Shown piece by piece: positions 44,125 to 54,321 of a DNA stretch of 64,000 nucleotides. Both the position numbers and the translations under genes were made by a program. Under the pieces are notes generated by a model. It saw only the letters and a list, made by a program, of their open reading frames with translations. It did not search any database and was not told the DNA's origin. The DNA is taken from assembly GCA_022496805.1 (NCBI GenBank), contig CM040097.1, forward strand, positions 20,016,072 through 20,080,071, given 5' to 3'. The DNA is from Pohlia nutans. Its lineage: Eukaryota > Streptophyta > Bryopsida > Bryales > Mniaceae. Position 1 is the stretch's first letter. Every line of letters begins with the position of its first letter.

Positions 44125-47100
44125 ATGGCATCTTTTGAGGGTGAGGGTCCCAAGGTCGTGGACAAGTTCGATGGGGTGAATTTCCACTTGTGGAAATTCA
44201 AAATGGAGATGGTGATGGCCGAGAAGGAGTTGTGGGAGATTGTCGAGGGTAGTGAGGAACCTCCTTTCTCTTCTACGGATCCTAGGATCATGCAAGCGTA
44301 CACGAGGAGGGAGAAGAAGGCATTTGCCATTTTGGCACTCAACCTCGCGGATTCGCAACTTGCGCACATTCGTTCGTGCAAGACACCCGCGGAAGCATGG
44401 TCCAAGCTTTGCAACATTCACGAAGCGAAAACATTGGCCAACATTTTGTTTTTGAGGCGCAAGTTCTTCACCATCAAGATGGGCGAAGAAGATGACATGT
44501 TGGCGCACATCAACAAGGTCAAAGCTCTCGCGGATCAACTCAACGGTTGCGACGTGTCGGTTACGGATGGTGACATCGTGATGACACTTTTGGAGAGCCT
44601 TCCATCATCATACGAGTACCTCATCGTGGCGATGGAGTCAAGACCCATTACGGAGCTCACATTGGACTATGTGACCTCACGGTTGTTGCACGAGCTTTCG
44701 CGGCGAAAGGAGAACGAGTCTCGAGAAGATGGAGCGGCACTCGTGGCGAAGCAATTCAAGAATGGAGGCGGTGGGAGCTCAAGCGACAAGGTGTGCTTCT
44801 ATTGTGGTAAGAAGGGCCACATTGCCAAATTTTGCTTCAAACGCAAGAGGGATGAGAAAGGGGAGAGTGCAAACAACACTAAAACTCGTGACGATGATGA
44901 GTACGCATTTACGGCTAGATATGAGGCAAGCATGAGCGATGGCATCGAGGGTGATGTAAGCATGAGTGATGGTATCGAGGGTGATGCAAGCATGAGTGAT
45001 TGGATTGAGGTTGGTGATGAGTATGCAAACATGGCAAGCAATGTATCGTGCAATGGTAGTACGAGTGATTGGATTGTTGATTCGGGGGCTACAAGCCACA
45101 TGTCACCACATAAAACTTGTTTTCATTCGTATGCTCTCATTAATCCAAGGAGAGTGATTTTGGGAGATGATACGGTGCTTGAGGCCGTTGGCAAGGGCCA
45201 AATTGTTGTAGACACCGAGGTGAGGGGTCGTGTGAAGACAATCACTATCCAAGATGTCCTCCACGTTCCCAAATTAACGGCAAATTTACTATCGGTGAGG
45301 CAATTAGTGGCAAAGCACTTGAGGGTTGAGTTTAGTGATAAGGGGTGTTATGTGTTGTCACCAAGTCGAGATGAGGTGGCCATCATTGAAGAACACGAGG
45401 GCTTGTACCACATCAAGTTCTCCAAGGTGCATTCGAAGGAATCGGCGGCGTTGGCGCATTCAAACTTGAAGGACGACAAGTTGGCGTTGTGGCATCGTCG
45501 ACTTGGCCATTTGAACATCAAGAGTGTGAAGACACTACGCGGCATGGTAAGCGGTATGGACCTTCATCAATTGAAAGTGGATGCTTCTACATTCACGTGT
45601 GAAGGTTGCATTGAAGGCAAGCAACAACGGTTGCCATTTGCGGGTGATGGGGCGACACGGGCCACAAAAGTTTTGGAGATCGTGCATTCGGATGTGTGTG
45701 GCCCCATGAAGACCACATCGATGGGAGGTTGCAAGTACTTTGTGACCTTCATCGATGATTTTTCAAGGAAGATATGGCTCTACCCTATCAAAGCCAAGAG
45801 TGAGTGCTTTGAGAAGTTCAAGGAGTTCAAGACATTGGTGGAGAACCAATCCGAGTTGAAGATCAAGGTGTTTCGGTCGGACAATGGCGGCGAGTACATG
45901 TCCAAGAAATTTGACGAGCTTTTGAAGAATGAAGGCATCGCACGCCAAACTTCGGCCCCGTACACGCCTCAACAAAATGGAGTTGCAGAGCGCGCAAATC
46001 GCACCATTGTAGAGATGGCGAGGAGCATGTTGCACGCTCAAAACTTGAAGTTGGACCTTTGGGCGGAAGCGGTGGTGAATGCGGTATACACACGCAATCG
46101 GTGTCCAACAAGCGCGGTTGAAGGCATGACGCCGGAGCAAGCGTGGAGTGGGAGGCAACCATGTGTTGCACACATGCGCATCTTCGGATGCATTGCATAT
46201 GCGAAGGTTCCTGACGAACGGAGGACGAAACTCGAGGCTAAGGCCTTGAAATGTGTGTTTCTTGGGTATTGTGAAGGTACCAAGGCGTATAGACTCATGT
46301 CGGTGGACACGAGGAAGATCATTCGGTCACGTGATGTGACATTTTGTGAGGAGTCTACGATGGAGGCTCCTTTGGAGGTTGGTCCAAGTGGGAGTAGTGG
46401 AGACGTTTTGGTGGACACACCCTCCAAGTCTCCTAGTGTTGTTGATGTAGGTGATGATGACGGTGATGACGAAGCTGGCGACACGGAGGTTGTTGAAGCG
46501 CCATCGAGCTCAAAGGCCAAGAATGGCGCAAAGGGCACGCAAGAGGAGCAAGTTTCTTCAAGCGAGCGGCGGTACCCCGAGAGATCGCGCAAGCCACCTG
46601 GAGAATGGTGGAAGAACCACATCTTCCCTCAAGTGGAGGACGAGCATGCGAATGTGGCATTATCGGATGGTCCATTGACCATTCGAGAAGCCATGCAAGG
46701 TGAGGATGCGGTCAAGTGGGAGCGCGCCATGCAAGAGGAGTACGACTCTCTAATTGCTAACGGTACGTGGCAATTAACTCCCATTCCAAAGGATCGCAAC
46801 CCCATTGGTTGCAAATGGGTGTTTCGGACAAAGAGGGATGTTTCGGGTATTGTTGTGCGTCACAAGGCAAGATTAGTAGCCAAGGGGTTCGCGCAAGTGC
46901 ATGGGGTGGACTTTCACGAGACATTTGCTCCCGTGGCCAAGTTCACCACCATTCGATGCATTCTTGCCATTGGAGCGGCCTTGGACTTGGAGATGCATCA
47001 AATGGATGTGAAGACCGCATTTTTGAATGGCGATTTGGAGGAGGACATCTACATGGTGCAACCTGAGGGGTTTGTGCAACAAGGTAATGAGCACCTTGTT

Positions 47101-48270
47101 TGTAAGTTGCAAAAATCATTGTATGGGTTGAAACAATCTCCAAGAGCGTGGTACCAAAAGATTGACACGTTCTTGGTTGCACACGGGTTTACTAGGAGCA
47201 TTGCGGATCATAGTCTCTACTTCATGCAAGAGGGGCAACATGTGGTGATTGTGATCATATATGTTGATGATTTGATCATTCTTGCAAGCCTCATGAGTTT
47301 AATGAATGCATTAAAAGGCATGCTTGAGAGAGAGTACGAGATGAGTGATCTTGGAGAATTGCACTTTTGTCTTGGTGTTGAGTTTGTGCGAGACAGGGCT
47401 ACACGCACTATCACCATGAGTCAAGGCAAGTATGTGATGGACGTGCTCAAGAGATTCGGGATGGAGGATTGTAAGCCCGTGGCAACACCATTGGATGCAA
47501 ACTCCAAGCTCGTCAAGCTTTCGGAGGAGGAGTATGCGATGGAGGCTAAATCGATGGCGGAGGTGCCATACAAGCAAGCGGTGGGGTCATTGATGTATGC
47601 GATGATTGCGACACGGCCCGACCTTGCGTATCCAATTAGCGTGGTGAGTCAACACATGGCGAGACCGGGCTCGATGCATTGGATGACGGTCAAGAGGATC
47701 ATGCGTTATTTGAGGGGCACAAGCGATGTGAAGTTGTGTCTTGGAGGCAAAGACATTGTGTTGAGCGGCTATTGTGACGCGGACTACGCGGGAGACACGA
47801 GCGATCGAAGATCGACAACGGGCTACATGTTCAAGGTCGGATCGGGAGCGGTGTCGTGGAATAGCAAGCGGCAACAAACCACGGCGACATCAACGGTGGA
47901 GGCCGAGTACATGGCTACGAGCCATGCCACGAAGGAGGCCATTTGGTTGAGGCAACTAATGGTGGATGTGGGTTGCACACAAGGTGAGGCTACAACGATT
48001 ATGTGTGACAACCAAGGGTGCATTTCACTTGCAAAGAACCCTACACATCATTCACGCACGAAGCACATTGATGTGCAATACCACTTCATTCGGGAGAAGT
48101 TGGAATTGGGAGTTATACATTTGGAGTATTGCCCAACGGAGCACATGGTGGCGGATGTGCTCACAAAGGGTCTTTGTAGAGACCGACACCAACGATTAGT
48201 AATAGCATTTGGACTTAGAGGCTTTGGCTCTACGCAAAGTGGGAGTATTGAGGTAATTGATGCAACGTAG
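44125..48270 (+). CDS. Copia gag-pol polyprotein, 1381 aa, intact
   Basis: Starts at ATG 44125 (MASFEGEGPKVVDKFDG); a GTG nine bases earlier is not needed. Domains in order: UBN2-type gag (LWKFKMEMVMAEKELWEIV); zinc knuckle CFYCGKKGHIAKFC at about 225-240; protease WIVDSGATSHMS at about 317-328; integrase HHCC (WHRRLGHLN and CEGCIEGK) at about 455-495, then core with HSDVCGPM, FRSDNGGEY and PQQNGVAERANR; RT with HGVDFHETFAPVAKF and YVDDLIIL (near 1046); RNase H with GYCDADYAGD, TVEAEYMA and DNQGCISL. The stop lies 25 nt inside the 3' LTR. All catalytic landmarks are present. Confidence 0.95.
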   Translation: MASFEGEGPKVVDKFDGVNFHLWKFKMEMVMAEKELWEIVEGSEEPPFSSTDPRIMQAYTRREKKAFAILALNLADSQLAHIRSCKTPAEAWSKLCNIHEAKTLANILFLRRKFFTIKMGEEDDMLAHINKVKALADQLNGCDVSVTDGDIVMTLLESLPSSYEYLIVAMESRPITELTLDYVTSRLLHELSRRKENESREDGAALVAKQFKNGGGGSSSDKVCFYCGKKGHIAKFCFKRKRDEKGESANNTKTRDDDEYAFTARYEASMSDGIEGDVSMSDGIEGDASMSDWIEVGDEYANMASNVSCNGSTSDWIVDSGATSHMSPHKTCFHSYALINPRRVILGDDTVLEAVGKGQIVVDTEVRGRVKTITIQDVLHVPKLTANLLSVRQLVAKHLRVEFSDKGCYVLSPSRDEVAIIEEHEGLYHIKFSKVHSKESAALAHSNLKDDKLALWHRRLGHLNIKSVKTLRGMVSGMDLHQLKVDASTFTCEGCIEGKQQRLPFAGDGATRATKVLEIVHSDVCGPMKTTSMGGCKYFVTFIDDFSRKIWLYPIKAKSECFEKFKEFKTLVENQSELKIKVFRSDNGGEYMSKKFDELLKNEGIARQTSAPYTPQQNGVAERANRTIVEMARSMLHAQNLKLDLWAEAVVNAVYTRNRCPTSAVEGMTPEQAWSGRQPCVAHMRIFGCIAYAKVPDERRTKLEAKALKCVFLGYCEGTKAYRLMSVDTRKIIRSRDVTFCEESTMEAPLEVGPSGSSGDVLVDTPSKSPSVVDVGDDDGDDEAGDTEVVEAPSSSKAKNGAKGTQEEQVSSSERRYPERSRKPPGEWWKNHIFPQVEDEHANVALSDGPLTIREAMQGEDAVKWERAMQEEYDSLIANGTWQLTPIPKDRNPIGCKWVFRTKRDVSGIVVRHKARLVAKGFAQVHGVDFHETFAPVAKFTTIRCILAIGAALDLEMHQMDVKTAFLNGDLEEDIYMVQPEGFVQQGNEHLVCKLQKSLYGLKQSPRAWYQKIDTFLVAHGFTRSIADHSLYFMQEGQHVVIVIIYVDDLIILASLMSLMNALKGMLEREYEMSDLGELHFCLGVEFVRDRATRTITMSQGKYVMDVLKRFGMEDCKPVATPLDANSKLVKLSEEEYAMEAKSMAEVPYKQAVGSLMYAMIATRPDLAYPISVVSQHMARPGSMHWMTVKRIMRYLRGTSDVKLCLGGKDIVLSGYCDADYAGDTSDRRSTTGYMFKVGSGAVSWNSKRQQTTATSTVEAEYMATSHATKEAIWLRQLMVDVGCTQGEATTIMCDNQGCISLAKNPTHHSRTKHIDVQYHFIREKLELGVIHLEYCPTEHMVADVLTKGLCRDRHQRLVIAFGLRGFGSTQSGSIEVIDAT

Positions 48271-48503
48271 TATTGCTAGAAGCCAAAGACGTACGGGTGC
48301 TAAATAATGGTGTGTGGGAGGAGGGGTTAGGCATGGGCTGATCTCTAGAGTGTCCTTGTGATGAGTTATCCCATATGGTTTGTCCATGGTGACCTCCTAG
48401 TGTACACTACTTAAGGTGGAAGGCCTTTGAGTAAAGATTATCTCTTTCTACGCATTCCTTGTGTTTGTGTGTGTGCCTTGTGCAATCTTCTCTACCTTCA
48501 ATA
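48246..48503 (+). repeat. 3' LTR of the Copia element
   Basis: 258 bp; TATTGA...TCAATA ends. One visible difference from the 5' LTR. Confidence 0.9.
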
Positions 48504-48525
48504 GTCGATGTCAGTCTCGTCAAAC

Positions 48526-48877
48526 TGTTAGGGACACAAGAACTAGAAAACAAGAAGTACATAAGTACACAAGAATCTCTTCTAAGGAAGTAGATTGCAC
48601 TCGATTGATAATTGAACAAGATACAAGACAAGACAATACTAAGGATTGCCCAAAACTGGTGTTGACGAGACTGAGGAGTTCCTCGTCTCGTCTCTCATTT
48701 ATACTAGTGCCTAAGGTCCCCCTGGAAGCTTTTACAGGAGCTTCTTACATACTATAGAAACTTCTAGAAGACTACGGAAGGTTCTAAAAGACTATGGAAG
48801 ATTCTAGAAACCTTTGGAAGGTTCTAGAATACTATGGAAGGTTCTAGAACTCTATAAGAATTCGTATGTCTGTGACA
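48526..48877 (-). repeat. 5' LTR of the Gypsy element
   Basis: 352 bp, TGTTAGGG...TGTGACA in plus orientation. Lacks one 20-bp unit found in the partner LTR. Confidence 0.9.
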
Positions 48878-48882
48878 CAAAC

Positions 48883-49380
48883 ATGACGAAGAATCATAAT
48901 AGTTAAAGACCATTTAAAGCAAAAGCCATATAATAAATACTAATTTAAATGCCTGCAATTGTGATTTGAATAACCTCATAGTGTAAGGGAAATACATGTC
49001 ATCTGATGAGCACACAAAGAATTAATGAAAAGATTATTAGGTGGCAAGCATGAGCAAAAAAGAGAAGATTAGTATTACATTGTTCCACTTCTTTTTTGTC
49101 AAAGTTGGAGTACACTCAAAATTTGTAGGAAAAAAGTTAAATTTATGAGCATAAAAAGAAAGTACCTAAAAAGTTAGTTCTATTTGGATTTCACTTTTTA
49201 ATTTTACTTTAATTCTTTATAATAAATTAAAGGGCTAAAAAATTTCCCCCTTCAGAAATTGTAAGTAATTATATAGACCTTGAAAACACCATGAATTAGA
49301 TAATTATGTAATGGAATGGTCCATTTAATTAGTCCAAGCCATCAAAATACACCTTACAATAATATCCCTTGGTCGCACGT
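48883..49380. other. AT-rich spacer between two retrotransposons
   Basis: About 500 bp of AT-rich sequence; no gene or repeat recognised. Confidence 0.5.
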
Positions 49381-50715
49381 TGTCGGGTAGAGAGGGTTTT
49401 GCTCTGGGAAAACGCGGGGTTTCTAGCTGCAACTAGTTTGAATTCAAGGTATGGGGAAATATGATAGTGTAATTTATTGTTTATACCATTAAAAACCCAA
49501 ATCTATGTTTTATTTTGCAAAATAGCAAACCGTGTAAAGGCTTAAACCTTTAAAAACACTGTCATCATTCAAATGAATGCCACAGACACATACTTGCTCC
49601 AAATCAAGTGTGCTATAACTTTCTGGAAAGCTAACACAAAGCTACACAATCTGTAAAAATTTCAAGAGAAAATGATTTACCATTCAATATTTATAGCGTG
49701 CTGAAGTTGAGACTCCAAATATTCACGGCAGCTGTACATCTCTCCACTTCGGGACGCATATCATCTTCATAAAAGCTCCAAATACATGATTCCATAATTT
49801 TTTAGAAAGCTAACATCACCATCTACGTTGCCTGTAAATCTTAGCTTAAAATATCATACTGTCCGTTTTCTATACTTCGTCAAAAATGGAACTCCTATAT
49901 TGAGCGGCAGTTTCACACCCTCAAACTTCTACAAGCATAACTTTCACGTCCTAACTCCAAAACAAGAGTTTAATAGCTTTTTAGAAAGCTATCAACATAA
50001 CACATGTGCTCACCAAATTTCAAAACTAATCGATCATTATATAAATTTCTACAAGAGTTTAAAGCGACTGCCTTTGAATTTCGACGGCAGTAAACCCTCT
50101 TTCACTTCTCAAGGCATAACTTTCTCATACTAACTCCAAATGACAAGCGCCACACACCATTGGAATCACAACAAGAAGAGGAACGTGCTCTCAAAATTTC
50201 ATTGAAATCCGAGCTATACACAGTAAGTCACTTGTCCTCAAACACACGGCATAAAACTAGAAAACTAAAACATGAACACAAGAAGAATGAGGTTCGGGAG
50301 AAGAAGGCCCCCCTTATCAAGCCACAAGGGGGAACACATCAGCCCATACCTAGCCACATGGGCACCCTAAAACTAATTGGGTGACCCAAAAGTCTCCCAT
50401 ACCTCTATCCATTCGCTTATTTTAATGATAAACTCACAAAAAACTAAAAGAAAGGTAAAACAATCTTCACCTTTCTTTTCAACAACTATCAAAACTCAAA
50501 TTAAATATCAAAACTCATTCTAAGAAGATAAATGTAAAGTTTGACTTTTATTAGTCAAAACACAAGGCAATTAAAACCTTGTAGAGATTATGAATCAATT
50601 CATAATCTTTCTCAAATATTCCCTATTCATTTCTTCTTTAAATGAGATATCTTAAAACTCATCAAAATAACAATACTATAAGTTTTTACACTATATGCGC
50701 ATTTGCATCGCGATA
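49381..50715 (-). repeat. 3' LTR of the Ty3-like element
   Basis: 1335 bp. Contains repeated CATAACTTTC words and two short open frames that recur identically in the other LTR. Its outer end in coding orientation has TA instead of TG. Confidence 0.9.
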
Positions 50716-50758
50716 TTCACCCCCTCTAAACCTGCACATCCTCCGGTATGTGCCAAAC

Positions 50759-53700
50759 TCAGTCATCTTCTTGATCATCTTCACTCCCGAGTTGATCTTC
50801 ATTAATTTCTTCATCTTCATCAACTTCGTGATCTTGCAGTGCAGGCAATATTACATTTAAATCTTCTTCATTAAATCTTCCATCTCTCCGTCGAAAAGCT
50901 TTGATCCGTTTGCCCGCCACTGGTATCCTACAAGGAGTACCATCTAATTCTCGAAGTGAATAAGTGGCGTTATCATGCACTTTTATTACCACATAAGGTC
51001 CAAACCACCGTTTAGCAAACTTCCTCAGTGTACTGTGTTGATGCTCCAAAGTGCTATCAAACACTAAAACCCAATCCCCTTCTTCAATATTTTTGGTCCT
51101 CAACCGATGAGTTCTATCAAATCTCTCCTTATTGCTCAGTCTCGTAGCTTTAAGTTTTTCTAATGCCATTTGTTGATCCTCGGGTAATTTTCCAAGCTGT
51201 CTAATACGGAGCTCTAAGAGTTTTTCTCGTGTAATACCATCTTCCCATGACAAAAATACCCATGTAGGAATAGACTCCTCAACAGGCATTAAAGGTTTTT
51301 GTCCATACATAAGCTCCACAGGCATGTAACCAGTAACAGTGCTATGGGTAGTTCTGTCAGCCCATAAAGCAAATGGAAGTAACTTAGGCCAGAACTTTAG
51401 TTTCCCTTTGCAAGCCTTAACCAATGCTTGAACAATGGGTGGATGACCTCTCTCAATCTTTCCATTAGCCTCAGGATTATATGCAGTTGTTAGCCTTAAC
51501 TGCACACCGTATCGGTTGAAAAATTCTCTTGCTTCAGCTGCATCCAATTCTCCTCTGTCAGCCCTCATCTTGCCAATGCTTCCATATCGACTGAAAATAT
51601 CTTCAAGTATAAATTTGCAAATCCCCTCCGTTGCTTTGGTTCGAAGAGCTCTACCTTCAACAAAGTTTGAGAGCTCTTCTCTTGCCAAAACAAGATATTT
51701 CATACCCCAAAGTCCAAGTGGCATTGCAACTAAGTCAATCATCCATTGAAAATGGATGGCAAGAGGATAAGTGGGATGTAGTTCATCCCTAAACCTCACT
51801 TTAGATTGCAATTGACAAACAACACATGAAGCCACAAATTCTTCAACATCTTTATATAATCCTTTCCACCAATAACGCTCTTTGATTTTAGTATAAGTGG
51901 CCCAAATTCCTCTATGACCGGCCCAAAGTGTATCATGAAATTCTTTAAGAACTTGGGTTTTAGTCTCAGAATCGTCCACTACTCTCAATGGCATACCATC
52001 ACCCCTTTTTGCCCTCTTCCAGAGAAAACCATCTCGCAAAAGATAATCATAAGCACGATGTCTAATATCCTTGAAAGTCTTCTCTGACCAATCTTTATGT
52101 CTCTTTAAAGTGCTCAAATAAAAGCCAATATCTTTCAATCTTCCTTCATATAATTCTGCTTTAAATGGCAAGACTTCATCGCTTGAATTTTCTCCATTTG
52201 TAATTGATATATATACTTCATCAGAAAATTCTTCACTTCGTTCAAACGCCATCATTTCTTCTTCGTGAAAATACCGGGCTCTTGATAACATATCTGCCAC
52301 TGGATTCTTGTTACCAGCAATATGTATCAATACCGGATTAAGTGATTTGATGTAGGCTATCCAACGTAGCATCGCAATATCAGGTGAAGAACAATTTGCT
52401 ATCATACCAAGTAAAGGCAAACAATCGGTCTCCAACACCACATTTGCTCCTATCAAATAATTTCTATCTGCTTTAAGAGCAGTAAGTGCACCCCATAGTT
52501 CTCTCTTCACTTGTGGATATGCTCTTTGACGCTCTGTGAGAATTCTTGCCCCAAATCTTATAGCAAATCGTCTCCCTTCTGCATCATCTTGTCCCACAGC
52601 CCAACCAATAGCTATTGGACTAGTGTCAACTGTCACAATCACCGGTCTTCCACATTCATAATCAACTTGCTTTAGAATTGGTGGTGACTTCAAAATATTT
52701 TTCAACCCGTCCATAGCTAAATCTTGATCATGTTCCCAAGAAAACTTGTTCCTCTTTCTCAATAATTTGTATAAAGGTTCAGACATATGTGCAAAATGTG
52801 GTATCCAAATTTGATAAAAGACACATGCTCCCAAAAACCTCCTTACTTCAGTAATGGTGCTACAAGCTTTCATTCTCCCGATAGCATCAACCTTCTCAGG
52901 ATTAGGTTTTCTTCCATACCACCCACATAAATGTCCAACTACCAAAATTTCATCAACTCCAAATTTTGACTTGTCAATCGAAAGAGTCAAGTTTACTTCT
53001 TCAAGTCTCTTCAAAATATTGGAAACATCATCAATATGCTCATTCACAAATATTCTGCAACCATCATCTTGGACACTCAAATTTTTATCATCCTCCTTGC
53101 AACCTTTGATAGGAATATCATCAACAAAAGGTATAGTCTTTTCAGGCACGAACTCTCGTAAAATTTGATTCATAGCATTTTGCATGTGTGCTACCGAATT
53201 AGTAGCACCTTGAGGCAAGGTACACATTCGTACAAGTCCAAGAGGAGTCTTCATGGTTGTCAAGTCTCTACTTTCATTGGCTAGCTGAAATTGATCATAA
53301 CCAGAGTACAAGTCCCCTATAGAATAAATTGCATGCCCAGCAAATGCCTCAGCTACTTCATCAACAATAGGTCCAGATCCTTTGTTTCTGATTGTCACTT
53401 TATTAGCCGGTTGCATATCTTGAATAAATCTCAAAGCTCCTGATTTCTTTGGTACAGTAAACCAACGATTCGAATACGGAGCCATAGAAAGTTCAAGTAT
53501 ACCCATTTGCATCTTTTCTTTCAATAACCCTACCAATTTCGGAAGCAATGCCCGAGGTACTGGTATAGGCTTCAAATCCCATGGCACATGTGGTACCGTG
53601 AAAATCACCATAGGTGCAACCACACAAGGATGCACACACCCAATCTCATCTGATGAAGAAGCAAAGGCTTTACCATGTTTGAGAAGCATGTCTTGAAACT

Positions 53701-54268
53701 TCTTCTTCTCTGGTTCAGTCAAGAATTCACCCCCTCCAATCTTCATATTTGCGAGTGTCTCTTTTGTAAATTTGTGTCCAATATTTCTTGCTTCTCTCAA
53801 ACCAGGTTCTTTCTCTGCTTCTTTGATATGCTCATCAGTATCAGATGGTAACTGAGTTGCTACTGGTTTAACCTTCTTTGCCACCGTCTTATACTTTGTA
53901 TGTACCATCACTTCATGCTTCAATCCATAACTGTTACAAACATCAAAACTTGTAACCGCCTTCAATACTTCATCATATAATGCCCGTGAATGAACTTCAA
54001 TTATAGCATCATAAATATCACCATTGATCTCACTTTCTTGCAACTTCTTCAAAACATGGAGTACATCATCTCCAAAGCCTTCTTCTTCAAAGACACCATT
54101 GATATATTCATCATCCAATAATGCCTTCACTTTTTTTAATTTCTTTTCTGCTTTTTTAACGACCCTTCTGCAAATAGGGTCCAAATCTTTAATACTCTTA
54201 AAACTCAAAAATCCACACTCCGTCACACTCACAAAACCACAATCAATATTTTGTACATTTGGGGACAT
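50759..54268 (-). CDS. Pol polyprotein of the Ty3-like element (RT, RNase H, integrase), 1169 aa
   Basis: ATG at 54268. RT landmarks are FTVPKKSGALRFIQDMQ, SIGDLYSGYDQF, LPQGATNSVAHMQNA and the catalytic FVDDIPIKG (FVDD rather than YxDD). RNase H region carries VTVDTSPIAIGWAV and ETDCLPLLGMI. The integrase has HRGIWATYTKIKERYWW and CVVCQ (zinc site), then a core with first Asp in WMIDLVAMP, second in RADRGEL and Glu in NGKIERGHPP. The C-terminus is a strongly acidic tail, with no chromodomain. The frame lies -1 to gag, starts 53 nt after the gag stop, and stays open upstream across that stop, so frameshifting or reinitiation are both possible. It differs from the chromovirus next door. Confidence 0.9.
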   Translation of the reverse strand: MSPNVQNIDCGFVSVTECGFLSFKSIKDLDPICRRVVKKAEKKLKKVKALLDDEYINGVFEEEGFGDDVLHVLKKLQESEINGDIYDAIIEVHSRALYDEVLKAVTSFDVCNSYGLKHEVMVHTKYKTVAKKVKPVATQLPSDTDEHIKEAEKEPGLREARNIGHKFTKETLANMKIGGGEFLTEPEKKKFQDMLLKHGKAFASSSDEIGCVHPCVVAPMVIFTVPHVPWDLKPIPVPRALLPKLVGLLKEKMQMGILELSMAPYSNRWFTVPKKSGALRFIQDMQPANKVTIRNKGSGPIVDEVAEAFAGHAIYSIGDLYSGYDQFQLANESRDLTTMKTPLGLVRMCTLPQGATNSVAHMQNAMNQILREFVPEKTIPFVDDIPIKGCKEDDKNLSVQDDGCRIFVNEHIDDVSNILKRLEEVNLTLSIDKSKFGVDEILVVGHLCGWYGRKPNPEKVDAIGRMKACSTITEVRRFLGACVFYQIWIPHFAHMSEPLYKLLRKRNKFSWEHDQDLAMDGLKNILKSPPILKQVDYECGRPVIVTVDTSPIAIGWAVGQDDAEGRRFAIRFGARILTERQRAYPQVKRELWGALTALKADRNYLIGANVVLETDCLPLLGMIANCSSPDIAMLRWIAYIKSLNPVLIHIAGNKNPVADMLSRARYFHEEEMMAFERSEEFSDEVYISITNGENSSDEVLPFKAELYEGRLKDIGFYLSTLKRHKDWSEKTFKDIRHRAYDYLLRDGFLWKRAKRGDGMPLRVVDDSETKTQVLKEFHDTLWAGHRGIWATYTKIKERYWWKGLYKDVEEFVASCVVCQLQSKVRFRDELHPTYPLAIHFQWMIDLVAMPLGLWGMKYLVLAREELSNFVEGRALRTKATEGICKFILEDIFSRYGSIGKMRADRGELDAAEAREFFNRYGVQLRLTTAYNPEANGKIERGHPPIVQALVKACKGKLKFWPKLLPFALWADRTTHSTVTGYMPVELMYGQKPLMPVEESIPTWVFLSWEDGITREKLLELRIRQLGKLPEDQQMALEKLKATRLSNKERFDRTHRLRTKNIEEGDWVLVFDSTLEHQHSTLRKFAKRWFGPYVVIKVHDNATYSLRELDGTPCRIPVAGKRIKAFRRRDGRFNEEDLNVILPALQDHEVDEDEEINEDQLGSEDDQEDD

Positions 54269-54321
54269 AGTAATTTCAGATGCATCTGCACCCGTGGATC
54301 CCCGAACTCCACGTGTGCATT

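Larger units (their letters stand above)
43044..48503 (+). mobile_element. Intact, very young Ty1/Copia retrotransposon nested in the Gypsy element
   Basis: 5460 bp, flanked by GTCGA (43039-43043 and 48504-48508). The two 258-bp LTRs differ at one base that I can see (T/C near the 3' end). A single full-length polyprotein frame, a primer-binding site and a polypurine tract (AAAGTGGGAG before 48246) are present. Near-identical LTRs and an undamaged frame imply insertion so recent that it may still be active. Confidence 0.95.
37154..48877 (-). mobile_element. Chromodomain Ty3/Gypsy retrotransposon, carrying two nested insertions
   Basis: Bounded by LTRs at 37154-37525 and 48526-48877 (TG...CA ends) and by the 5-bp duplication CAAAC (37149-37153 and 48878-48882). 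The coding strand is minus, so the right LTR is the 5' LTR. Polypurine tract GAGAGGGAGGTGA lies next to the left LTR. About 6.26 kb belongs to the element itself; the rest is a nested Copia element. Gag, protease, RT, RNase H, integrase and chromodomain are all present but in several frames with stops, so it is dead. The LTRs differ by a 20-bp unit and several substitutions, so it is older than its insertions. Confidence 0.9.

Noticed and set aside
43702..44538. 278-codon minus-strand open frame over the Copia leader
   Set aside because: Shadow of the Copia leader and gag; low-complexity and no domain.
49828..50384. Two open frames (101 and 74 codons) in the left 1335-bp LTR, repeated identically at 57520-58076
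   Set aside because: They recur only because the LTRs are identical; no features, opposite strand to the element's genes.
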